Of a stretch of DNA of 28,212 bases, positions 14,480 to 21,336 are shown piece after piece (the stretch's first letter is position 1; every line of letters starts with the position of its first letter). The translations under genes and the position numbers were made by a program. Source of the DNA: DAIDKA01 sp049792815 (lineage in GTDB: Bacteria > Pseudomonadota > Gammaproteobacteria > Steroidobacterales > Steroidobacteraceae); the NCBI GenBank assembly GCA_049792815.1, contig JBARBG010000104.1, forward strand, positions 1-28,212. The letters are read 5' to 3'. The notes under the pieces were generated by a model. It worked only from the letters and a program-made list of their open reading frames with translations, made no database searches and was not told where the DNA came from.

Positions 14480-16210
14480 ATGAAATCATACCTGCTCGCG
14501 GTTGCTGTGGCGCTGGTGGCCTTGTGGGTCCTGTACCTGGGGCATCGGCGTTTGGCGCTGTCGGCCGCCAAACATCGATCGCTGGCCGGGCACGCCCGCT
14601 GGTCGCGCCGGATCGTACGACTGCTGCCGTACTATGAATATTCGGAACAACATTTCTTTGTCGCCGACGGTGCTCCGCAGGAGGTGGCCACCCGGCGCCG
14701 CGACGGCTTCCGCAAACTGTCGGAACTGTTCGCCACGCGCTTCGCCCGTTCGGCCGGGTTGACCGCAGATGTGGCGAAGTCGGTGTCCGACATGCAGTTC
14801 ACGGCCCGTTACCGCGTGCCCTTCCAGTTCAGCCGCATCGTGCGCGAGAACCTCAAGGGTGGCTCGTTCCTGCAGGCCTCCAACGGCGTGCGCCTCACGG
14901 ATCTGGACGGCAACCAGTTCTATGACCTGGCCGGATCCTACGGCGTCAATGTGTTTGGCTATGATTTCTACAAGCAGTGCATGGCGCGCGGCGCCGAGCT
15001 GGTGCGTGAGCTCGGTCCGGTGCTCGGCACCTACCACCCGGTCATGGCCTACAACGTGCGCCGGCTGCGCGAGATCTCGGGGCTGGACGAGGTGTCGTTC
15101 CACATGTCGGGCACCGAGGCCGTCATGCAGGCAGTGCGCCTGGCGCGCTACCACACGGGACGGCGCTACCTGGTGCGTTTCTGCGGCGCCTACCACGGCT
15201 GGTGGGGCGACGTTCAGCCCGGGGTCGGCAATCCAGCCACGGCTCATGACACCTACACCCTGAAGGACATGAGCGAGCAGACCCTGCGGGTGCTGCGCAT
15301 GCGCCGGGACATCGCCTGCGTGCTGGTCAATCCGCTGCAGGCGCTGCACCCGAATGCCAACGCACCCAATGACGGGGCGCTGGTGGACAGTGGCCGGCGC
15401 GCGGGCTTTGATCGCGAGGCCTACGGCGCCTGGCTGCGCCGGCTGCGCGAAGTGTGCACGGCGCGCGGCATCGTGCTGATCTTTGATGAGGTGTTCGTGG
15501 GCTTCCGGCTGGCCGCAGGTGGCGCGCAGGAATACTTCGGCGTGCGCGCCGACATGGTGACGTACGGCAAGACTCTGGGTGGCGGTCTGCCGGTGGGCGT
15601 GGTCTGCGGCCGCGCCGACCTGATGCGACGTTACCGCGAGAGCCGACCCGCCGATGTGTGCCTGGCGCGCGGTACCTTCAACTCGCATCCGTATGTGATG
15701 GGCGCCATGCATGAGTTCCTGCAGCGCCTGACCGATGAACCGGTGCAGCGGCTGTACCGCGATCTTGATGCGCTGTGGAATGAGCGCGCCGCGGCGCTCA
15801 ACGCACGCTTCGCGGCCGAGGACCTGCCGGTCAGGGTGGCGAATCTGTGCTCGATCTGGACGGTCGGGTATACCCGTGCCTCGCAGTACAACTGGATGTT
15901 CCAGTACTACCTGCGCGCGCACGGCCTCGCCCTGAGCTGGGTGGGTACAGGCCGCTTCATCTTCAGCCACAATTACACCGATGAGGATTTCGCGGCGGTC
16001 GCCGAGCGCATCCTGGCGGCGGCGCGCGACATGGATCGCGACGGCTGGTGGTGGTCTCACCCACTCCTCACCAACCGTGCGATCCGCCGCAGACTGCTGC
16101 GCGAGCTGCTTCAGGCCTGGTGGAGCGGTTCTTCGTCCGCCGCGCCCAGTGTCACATCATCCATCGGATCGATCAGCTCACCGCGCAGCAGCGCCAGCGG
16201 CGCGCGGTAG
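14480..16210 (+). CDS. Membrane-anchored class III aminotransferase (GSA-aminomutase-like)
   Basis: 576 residues. An N-terminal hydrophobic helix (about 4-22, YLLAVAVALVALWVLYLG) precedes about 100 residues of unassigned sequence and then a class III PLP fold: LTDLDGNQFYDLAGSYG, FHMSGTEAVMQAVRLAR, FCGAYHGWWGD, LIFDEVFVGFR and the Schiff-base Lys364 in TYGKTLGGGLPVG. This is closest to glutamate-1-semialdehyde aminomutase and related enzymes, but those are soluble and about 430 residues, so the membrane anchor and extra N-terminal region argue for a different, possibly lipid-linked substrate. The final 100 bp overlap the opposing membrane-protein gene, and the last residues (Ser/Ala-rich) look like read-through rather than fold. 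The start has no strong Shine-Dalgarno. Confidence 0.85.
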   Translation: MKSYLLAVAVALVALWVLYLGHRRLALSAAKHRSLAGHARWSRRIVRLLPYYEYSEQHFFVADGAPQEVATRRRDGFRKLSELFATRFARSAGLTADVAKSVSDMQFTARYRVPFQFSRIVRENLKGGSFLQASNGVRLTDLDGNQFYDLAGSYGVNVFGYDFYKQCMARGAELVRELGPVLGTYHPVMAYNVRRLREISGLDEVSFHMSGTEAVMQAVRLARYHTGRRYLVRFCGAYHGWWGDVQPGVGNPATAHDTYTLKDMSEQTLRVLRMRRDIACVLVNPLQALHPNANAPNDGALVDSGRRAGFDREAYGAWLRRLREVCTARGIVLIFDEVFVGFRLAAGGAQEYFGVRADMVTYGKTLGGGLPVGVVCGRADLMRRYRESRPADVCLARGTFNSHPYVMGAMHEFLQRLTDEPVQRLYRDLDALWNERAAALNARFAAEDLPVRVANLCSIWTVGYTRASQYNWMFQYYLRAHGLALSWVGTGRFIFSHNYTDEDFAAVAERILAAARDMDRDGWWWSHPLLTNRAIRRRLLRELLQAWWSGSSSAAPSVTSSIGSISSPRSSASGAR

Positions 16211-16749
16211 TAGAGCATCACGTCGTGGAACGGGTCGGTGATGATCTTGGTGATCCACACCAGGCCCGTCTGCACGTCACGGATGAAGAACAGGTGCACG
16301 GTACGGAACAGCAGACCGCCCAGGCCCACCGCCAGCCACAGCACGCCCACGTGGCTGATGAACTCAGCCGTCGTGGCTGGCGCCTGCACCAGGCCGAACA
16401 AAGTGGGGTTGAACCACAACACGGCCGGGGACAGTGCCCAGATGGCCAGCAGCACGACCTTGCGCTGCAGGTTGTAGCCCACCTTGATGTCCTCCTTATG
16501 CTCGTGGGTGGCGTGGTTGATGGCGTCGTAGCCCTTGGGTTCAAAGAAGAAATGCCCCGCCTGGCGGCTGACCATGGCCACCAGCCAACCCAGCATCGCG
16601 GCAATCGTCGGGCTCTTGAAGACCGCGGCGTAGGAGGCCAGGAAGCTCAGCGCGCTGACCAGGTGCAGTGATTGGTTGATGCGGCTGTGGTGGTAGTAGC
16701 GATGATCGTCCCAGCGCTGGGTTTTGAGCGCCTGCCAAAAACTTTGCAT
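16111..16749 (-). CDS. Histidine-rich polytopic membrane protein, possibly Mpo1-like (DUF962-related)
   Basis: 212 residues from the ATG at 16749, chosen for AGAGG 7 nt upstream. About four hydrophobic segments are visible (roughly 28-48, 51-72, 96-118, 132-155). Histidines cluster at the N-terminus (DDHRYYHHSRINQSLH) and after TM2 (GHFFFEPKGYD, then HATHEHKED). This pattern recalls Mpo1/DUF962 proteins, iron-dependent dioxygenases acting on 2-hydroxy fatty acids in yeast, and more loosely other membrane lipid oxygenases. I recognise the resemblance by eye only, so the function stays tentative. It is convergent with and overlaps the aminotransferase (100 bp), and divergent from the GT4 gene. 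Confidence 0.65.
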   Translation of the reverse strand: MQSFWQALKTQRWDDHRYYHHSRINQSLHLVSALSFLASYAAVFKSPTIAAMLGWLVAMVSRQAGHFFFEPKGYDAINHATHEHKEDIKVGYNLQRKVVLLAIWALSPAVLWFNPTLFGLVQAPATTAEFISHVGVLWLAVGLGGLLFRTVHLFFIRDVQTGLVWITKIITDPFHDVMLYYRAPLALLRGELIDPMDDVTLGAADEEPLHQA

Positions 16750-16847
16750 TCCAATACCTCTGGTTCGAAAACAGTGTTGAAACACCGGCATGAAGCAGAT
16801 ATCTCAAAATGTTTACGGGCTCATGACGGTTTGGGCTTTATGGCACA

Positions 16848-16865
16848 TGTCACGGAATCGTCACG
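16848..16865 (+). promoter_or_regulatory. Pho-box-like direct repeat (7-4-7) upstream of the GT4 gene
   Basis: TGTCACG-GAAT-CGTCACG gives two half-sites sharing GTCACG with an 11-bp period. PhoB boxes are CTGTCAT-like 7-mers with 4-nt spacers and the same period. An AATTAT hexamer (16875-16880) lies about 9 nt downstream, where a -10 would fall if the box replaces the -35, and 9 nt before the ATG at 16890. Matches to the consensus are partial. Confidence 0.4.
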
Positions 16866-16889
16866 TTTTCCGGCAATTATGCCCCGCGC

Positions 16890-18041
16890 ATGAGGATCCT
16901 CATTGTCACGGATGCGTGGCGGCCACAGACCAATGGCGTCGTGAGCACCCTGTCGCACACCGCGCACTGCCTGCGCGGCTTCGGGCATGAAGTGGCGCTG
17001 ATTACACCGGAAGGCTTCCGGACCCTACCCTGTCCCAGCTATCCGGAAATCCGGCTGTCGGTATTGCCGGGCGCGAAGGTGACCCGCAGCATCGAGGCCT
17101 GCGCACCGGATGCCGTCCATATCGCCACCGAGGGTCCGCTCGGCCAGGCGGCGCGCCGCTACTGCCTGCGGCGCGGCTTGAATTTCACGACCTCGTATCA
17201 CACCCAGTTCCCGCAGTATCTGCGCTCGCGCCTGCCGATTCCGCTGGGCGTCACCTATCGCTGGCTGCGCAGTTTCCACGGCGCGGCCCGCGCCTGCATG
17301 GTCAGCACCCGCAGCATGCAGTCGGACCTTGAGCAGTGGGGCTTCGGCAATGTCGTGCGCTGGCAGCGCGGCGTCGATACCCAACTGTTCCGGCCGCAGT
17401 CCAAGCAGTTCCTGCAGCTGCCGCGTCCGGTTGCGGTGTATGTCGGACGCCTGGCGATCGAGAAGAACATCGACGCCTTCCTGAAAATGCCCTGGACGGG
17501 ATCGAAGCTGGTGGTGGGCGATGGCCCGGAGCGCGCGCGCCTGCAGGCCGACTTTCCCGATGCGGTATTTGCCGGCTTTCGCTTTGGCGCGGAGCTGGCC
17601 GCCTATCTGGCCGCAGGCGATGTCTTTGTCTTTCCCAGCCGCACCGACACCTTCGGGCTGGTCAATCTCGAGGCCATGGCCTGCGGGCTGCCGGTGGCTG
17701 CGTATCCTGTGACCGGACCCATCGATGTGGTGGAGGATGGCGTCACCGGCGCATTGGACGAGGACCTGGCCCGCGCCGCGCAGCGCGCCCTCACGCTTGA
17801 TCCGTCCGCCTGCCGCGAACGCGCACTGCGCTCCAGCTGGGAGAGCTGTACGCGCGAATTTGAACGCAATCTCACCAGCCTGCGCAGTGGCACGCCCCTG
17901 CTTGCGGCAGCCGCGGGCCTACAGCGTCCCGGGCAGACGTTCAGCCAGGTAATCCAGCGTGGCGCGAACGGCGGGCAGCAGTCCACGGCGACCCTGGAAA
18001 ACCACGTGCAACACGCCCTGCGGCAAGGTCCAGTGGTGTAG
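16890..18041 (+). CDS. GT4-family glycosyltransferase (SqdX/Agt/mannosyltransferase-like)
   Basis: 383 residues. The N-terminal GT-B half begins MRILIVTDAWRPQTNGVVSTL, a hallmark of lipid- or phosphoinositol-directed GT4 enzymes. HIATEGPLGQAAR and TTSYHTQFPQYL follow. The donor half has VAVYVGRLAIEKNI, VVGDGPERARL and the EX7E region FPSRTDTFGLVNLEAMACGLPV. Relatives transfer hexoses from nucleotide sugars to diacylglycerol or to mannosyl acceptors at the inner membrane. The segment from about residue 335 onward has no resemblance to the family and is antisense to the LysR gene (123-bp overlap), so the fold probably ends near 17890. There is no Shine-Dalgarno; a -10-like hexamer lies 9 nt before the ATG. 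Confidence 0.85.
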   Translation: MRILIVTDAWRPQTNGVVSTLSHTAHCLRGFGHEVALITPEGFRTLPCPSYPEIRLSVLPGAKVTRSIEACAPDAVHIATEGPLGQAARRYCLRRGLNFTTSYHTQFPQYLRSRLPIPLGVTYRWLRSFHGAARACMVSTRSMQSDLEQWGFGNVVRWQRGVDTQLFRPQSKQFLQLPRPVAVYVGRLAIEKNIDAFLKMPWTGSKLVVGDGPERARLQADFPDAVFAGFRFGAELAAYLAAGDVFVFPSRTDTFGLVNLEAMACGLPVAAYPVTGPIDVVEDGVTGALDEDLARAAQRALTLDPSACRERALRSSWESCTREFERNLTSLRSGTPLLAAAAGLQRPGQTFSQVIQRGANGGQQSTATLENHVQHALRQGPVV

Positions 18042-18818
18042 CACCGGTTCCAGGCGGCCCGCATCCAGGTCCACGCGCACCAGGCCCTCGGGCAGCAGGG
18101 CAATACCGGTTCCCGCCAGCGCCGCGGCGCGCATCACCACAAAGTCGTGGCATATCAGCCGGGGTGCGACCTCCACCCGGACGGTCTCCTCGTTCGGACC
18201 GGACAGTTCCCAGCGCTGGGTATCGGTCTCGGGCGAAAATCCGAGGGTCGCATGGTCCTTCAGTTCTTCGGGTCGCTGCGGCCGGCCAGCGCCATCCAGG
18301 TAGCCACGCGAAGCCACCAGCAATTCGCGCGCCGGCCCGAAGCTGCGCATCACCAGGCCGTCCTCGCCGCTGGGACGCGTACGCACCCGCAGCGCCAGGT
18401 CAAAGCCTTCATTCAGCACATCCACGCGGCGATTGCTGGCGTGAATGAGCAGCCGGATGGACGGATAGCGGGCAAAAAACTCCGGCAGCAGCCCCGCAAG
18501 GGGGTTTTGCGCCAGCGCGACCGGACAGCTCATGCGTACGATACCGCGCGGCTCGGCGCGCGCGAATTCCACGGCGGCCACGGCGGCCTCGGCCTCGCCG
18601 AGCATGGCGGTGGCGTGGCGGTAGACCTCCTGCCCGATATCGGTCACCACGAAGCGCCGGGTGGAGCGGTTGACCAGGCGCACATTGAGGCGCGTCTCCA
18701 GGTCGCTCACATGGCGCGAAAGCCGAGACTTGGGGATGCCGAGGGCGCGCCCGGCGGCCGCATAGCCCGCGTGCTCGACCACCTTGGCGAAGTAATAGAA
18801 GTCATCCAGGGACTCCAT
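17919..18818 (-). CDS. LysR-family transcriptional regulator
   Basis: 299 residues, the usual LTTR size. A winged HTH spans residues 3-62 (DDFYYFAKVVEHAGYAAAGRALGIPKSRLSRHVSDLE), followed by the linker helix and an effector domain with RGIVRMSCPVALAQ, LLPEFFARYPSIRL, LNEGFDLALRV and AALAGTGIALLPEG. It resembles the DmlR/YhaJ-like branch often found beside oxidoreductases. It is divergent from azoR across 111 bp containing a perfect palindrome, so it most likely controls the azoR-pirin-doxX-VOC-dps operon and itself, sensing a quinone or other electrophile (inference from context). The ATG has no Shine-Dalgarno; TAATAT (18825-18830, minus strand) ends 6 nt before it. Confidence 0.92.
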   Translation of the reverse strand: MESLDDFYYFAKVVEHAGYAAAGRALGIPKSRLSRHVSDLETRLNVRLVNRSTRRFVVTDIGQEVYRHATAMLGEAEAAVAAVEFARAEPRGIVRMSCPVALAQNPLAGLLPEFFARYPSIRLLIHASNRRVDVLNEGFDLALRVRTRPSGEDGLVMRSFGPARELLVASRGYLDGAGRPQRPEELKDHATLGFSPETDTQRWELSGPNEETVRVEVAPRLICHDFVVMRAAALAGTGIALLPEGLVRVDLDAGRLEPVLHHWTLPQGVLHVVFQGRRGLLPAVRATLDYLAERLPGTL

Positions 18819-18824
18819 GCGCCG

Positions 18825-18830
18825 ATATTA
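18825..18830 (-). promoter_or_regulatory. -10-like hexamer TAATAT of the LysR gene
   Basis: On the minus strand TAATAT is followed by 6 nt and the LysR ATG. The palindrome at 18840-18858 begins 10 nt upstream and would cover the spacer and -35 area, consistent with autorepression. No recognisable -35 is seen. Confidence 0.4.
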
Positions 18831-18839
18831 GCACCGAAA

Positions 18840-18858
18840 ATGGAACGACATGTTCCAT
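18840..18858. promoter_or_regulatory. Perfect 7-5-7 palindrome, probable LysR operator
   Basis: ATGGAAC-GACAT-GTTCCAT is an exact inverted repeat between the divergent lysR and azoR starts. A further half-site, GTTCCA, lies at 18881-18886, 29 nt downstream of the matching half. A strong dyad plus a weaker site nearer the activated promoter is the usual LTTR layout (recruitment and activation sites). Confidence 0.6.
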
Positions 18859-18929
18859 ATGGGCCGGATTCTCATTCATTGTTCCAGGGAGTAGGCTTCA
18901 TTCCTCGTCAAACCTTAAGGGAATCGCGC

Positions 18930-19502
18930 ATGAAGCTGCTGCACATCGACTCGAGCATCCTCGGTGACAACTCCGCCAGCCGCACGGTCTCCCGGGAGAT
19001 CGTCGCCCGCTGGAAGCAGGCCATCCCCGCTCTGGAAGTTGAACACCTGGACCTGGTGGCCAATGAACTGCCGCACCTGACAGGGCACCATCTGGCGCAG
19101 ATGCAGGTGGCCGGATCGCGCGATGCGCAGATGCTGGCGGACTTCATGGCCGCGGATGTGGTCGTCATTGGTGCCCCGATGTACAACTTCGGCATCTCCT
19201 CGCAGCTGAAGTCATGGATCGACCGCGTGGTCGTGGCGGGCAAGACCTTCAGGTACGGCCCGAATGGACCCGAAGGCCTGGCAGGTGGCAAGCGCGTCAT
19301 CATCGCGATTTCCAGGGGCGGGGTGTATCCGCAGAATGCGCCGGCCGAGCACGCCGAGTCGTATCTGAAAGCAATTCTCGGATTCATCGGCGTGACCGAC
19401 CTGACCTTTGTGCGCGCCGAAGGTCTCATGCTGTCGCCTGAACACCGCCAGAAGGGGCTGGACGCGGCGCTGGCCGCGATTCCGGCGGCGCAGGTTGCCT
19501 AG
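18930..19502 (+). CDS. azoR: FMN-dependent NADH:quinone reductase / azoreductase
   Basis: 190 residues from the ATG at 18930, supported by AAGGGA 7 nt upstream; the open frame extends far upstream, but that part is antisense to lysR. AzoR is a cytoplasmic flavodoxin-fold enzyme that reduces quinones and azo compounds with two electrons, avoiding semiquinone radicals. Motifs: MKLLHIDSSILGDNSASR (FMN phosphate loop), APMYNFGISSQLKSWIDRV (the FMN-contacting PMYNF), GKTFRYGPNGPEGL and ISRGGVY. It is the first gene of the five-gene operon; its TAG stop overlaps the AGGAGG of the pirin gene. Confidence 0.93.
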   Translation: MKLLHIDSSILGDNSASRTVSREIVARWKQAIPALEVEHLDLVANELPHLTGHHLAQMQVAGSRDAQMLADFMAADVVVIGAPMYNFGISSQLKSWIDRVVVAGKTFRYGPNGPEGLAGGKRVIIAISRGGVYPQNAPAEHAESYLKAILGFIGVTDLTFVRAEGLMLSPEHRQKGLDAALAAIPAAQVA

Positions 19503-19512
19503 GAGGTTCTCG

Positions 19513-20376
19513 ATGAACGCGGTAATGACTCAAGGGCCTGAGCGGGCGGTGGTGAAGCAGCTGAACGGCCTGCCGACCTCGGACGGCGCGGGCGTGAAAC
19601 TCACGCGCGTCATCGGTCAGCCTGCGCTTCGGGATCTGGATCCGTTCCTGATGCTGGATGAATTCGGCACCGACAATCCGGGCGACTACATCGCAGGCTT
19701 TCCCGCGCATCCGCATCGTGGCTTTGAAACCGTCACCTACATGCTCGATGGTCGCATGCGACACCAGGACAACCACGGGCACGAGGGCGTGCTGGTCCCG
19801 GGTGCCGTGCAATGGATGACGGCCGGGCGCGGTATCGTGCATTCGGAGATGCCCGAGCAGCAGCAGGGCCGGATGCGCGGCTTTCAGCTGTGGCTGAACC
19901 TGCCGGCCCACGCCAAGATGATGGAACCGGCCTACCAGGAATTCGGGCCGGAACGCATTCCGCTGGCGAGCCCGACGCGGGGCGTGCATGTGAAGGTCAT
20001 CGCCGGACGGGTCGGGGCGGTGTCCGGTCCGGTGGTGCAGCCGGCGACCGATCCCATCTACCTGGATGTTGAACTGGACCCACAGGCGAGCCTGGTCCAC
20101 GCCCTGCCGGCGGGACACTCGGCCTTCGTGTACGTGTTTGAAGGCGAACTGTCGGTGGGCTCAGGCGCCGGGGCGCAGCGGCTGGCGCAGCACACGCTCG
20201 GCGTGCTCGGCGAGGGGGCCGAGGTCAGGCTGCAGGCCGGAGCGCTTGCTGCACGTGCGATCCTGGTCGCGGGGCGCCCGCTGCGCGAGCCGGTCGCCCG
20301 CTCCGGTCCGTTCGTAATGAACACGCAGGATGAGCTGCGGCAGGCCTTCGAGGATTATCGCAACGGCCGCTTCTGA
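19513..20376 (+). CDS. Pirin family protein
   Basis: 287 residues from the ATG at 19513, 6 nt after AGGAGG (19501-19506). The open frame extends 105 bp upstream inside azoR and is not used. The bicupin fold shows the metal-binding HPHRGFETVTYMLDG and the paired QWMTAGRGIVHSEMP; the His and Glu ligands are present, so iron binding is expected. Bacterial pirins such as E. coli YhhW act as quercetin/quinone dioxygenases or redox-sensing partners of metabolic enzymes. Pairing with a quinone reductase favours a quinone-related role. Confidence 0.93.
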   Translation: MNAVMTQGPERAVVKQLNGLPTSDGAGVKLTRVIGQPALRDLDPFLMLDEFGTDNPGDYIAGFPAHPHRGFETVTYMLDGRMRHQDNHGHEGVLVPGAVQWMTAGRGIVHSEMPEQQQGRMRGFQLWLNLPAHAKMMEPAYQEFGPERIPLASPTRGVHVKVIAGRVGAVSGPVVQPATDPIYLDVELDPQASLVHALPAGHSAFVYVFEGELSVGSGAGAQRLAQHTLGVLGEGAEVRLQAGALAARAILVAGRPLREPVARSGPFVMNTQDELRQAFEDYRNGRF

Positions 20377-20392
20377 AATGTTCCGGCAGTCC

Positions 20393-20417
20393 TGCGGGTC
20401 TGTTAGACGGACCCGCA
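20393..20417 (+). terminator. Intercistronic hairpin between pirin and doxX (not a classical terminator)
   Basis: TGCGGGTC (20393-20400) and GACCCGCA (20410-20417) form a perfect 8-bp, GC-rich stem with a 9-nt loop in the 61-bp gap. No U-tract follows, so it is more likely a processing, attenuation or stability element than a strong terminator. Confidence 0.4.
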
Positions 20418-20437
20418 ATACCCTCGAGGTGGCCGCC

Positions 20438-20887
20438 ATGAACGTTCTGAACCGCTGTCTGATCGATTGGCCGCGCCGTGTCGCGAGCCATCTGCAATGG
20501 CTGGCGCCGCTCGTCGCCCGGATCGTGTGCGGTTGGGTATTCCTGTGGAGCGGCTGGGGCAAGCTGCACAACCTGCCGCAGGTCACCCAGAACTTCGTCA
20601 GCTGGGGCATCCCGTTTCCGCATGTTCTGACGCCGTTCGTGTCCGGCGTGGAGTTCTTCGGCGGCATGTTCCTGCTGGTGGGTTTGCTCACGCGCATCAG
20701 CGCCGGCGCGCTTGGCATCACCATGATCGTGGCGATTGCCTCGGCCAAGTGGGGCGATGTGGATTCACTGGAAACGCTGCTCGGCTTCGATGAAACAGAA
20801 TACCTGGCGCTGTTCGTGTGGCTGGCGATTGCCGGCGCCGGGCGCCTGTCTTTGGACTACCTGCTGGAACGGCGCGCTGTGCGATAA
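20438..20887 (+). CDS. DoxX family membrane protein
   Basis: 149 residues from the ATG at 20438, preceded by GAGGTGG. Four hydrophobic helices and the motifs ARIVCGWVFLWSGWGKL, FFGGMFLLVGLLTRISA and ITMIVAIASAKWG match the DoxX/DoxD-like family. Members are inner-membrane proteins tied to thiol/quinone redox balance (for example with SodA/SseA in mycobacteria). The pairing with pirin and azoreductase genes is recurrent in proteobacteria. Its TAA overlaps the ATG of the VOC gene by 1 bp. Confidence 0.9.
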   Translation: MNVLNRCLIDWPRRVASHLQWLAPLVARIVCGWVFLWSGWGKLHNLPQVTQNFVSWGIPFPHVLTPFVSGVEFFGGMFLLVGLLTRISAGALGITMIVAIASAKWGDVDSLETLLGFDETEYLALFVWLAIAGAGRLSLDYLLERRAVR

Positions 20888-21318
20888 TGGCAGCCATGTC
20901 GCTGGCTCCTTTTCACCTTGCCATTGCCGTGCACGACCTGGCAGCGGCGCGCGCGTTCTACGGCGGGCTGTTCGGCTGTCCGGAAGGGCGCAGCAGCGCC
21001 GACTGGGTGGACTTTGATCTGTATGGCCACCAGCTGGTGGCGCACCTGGACCGCTCGCGTCGCGCGCATGTGCAGACGACGAACGCCGTGGACGGACACG
21101 AGGTTCCCGTGCCGCATTTCGGTGTCGTGCTCCCCTGGCAGCTGTGGCATGAGCTCGCCGGGCGCCTGACCCGCGCCGGACTTAAGTTCGTCATTGCGCC
21201 CGGCATCCGCTTTGCCGGCCAGGTGGGTGAACAGGCGACCTTTTTTCTCTACGACCCTTCAGGCAATGCCCTGGAGTTCAAGGCCTTTCAGGACCCGGAG
21301 CAGTTGTTCGCACATTAA
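20887..21318 (+). CDS. VOC (glyoxalase/bleomycin-resistance/dioxygenase) superfamily protein
   Basis: 143 residues if started at the TAATG overlap (20887); an ATG three codons later (20896) is equally possible. A single VOC unit pair is seen: FHLAIAVHDLAAARAFYGGLFGC at the start, PHFGVVLPWQLW in the middle and FFLYDPSGNALEFKAF at the end, with potential metal ligands His near residue 10 and Glu in the last strand. Relatives include dioxygenases and glyoxalase-like detoxifiers; the length and final block suggest the dioxygenase-like branch, but the substrate cannot be read. Operon position suggests detoxification of a quinone or electrophile product. Confidence 0.85.
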   Translation: MAAMSLAPFHLAIAVHDLAAARAFYGGLFGCPEGRSSADWVDFDLYGHQLVAHLDRSRRAHVQTTNAVDGHEVPVPHFGVVLPWQLWHELAGRLTRAGLKFVIAPGIRFAGQVGEQATFFLYDPSGNALEFKAFQDPEQLFAH

Positions 21319-21336
21319 CTCGGAGACCGATACCTT

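Noticed and set aside
14486..16060. 524-codon open frame antisense to the aminotransferase gene
   Set aside because: The sense strand encodes intact PLP-enzyme motifs; the antisense product is His/Gln/Ala-rich and matches nothing.
18147..18929. Upstream extension of the azoreductase frame
   Set aside because: It runs antisense through lysR; the family start and an AAGGGA Shine-Dalgarno define the ATG at 18930.
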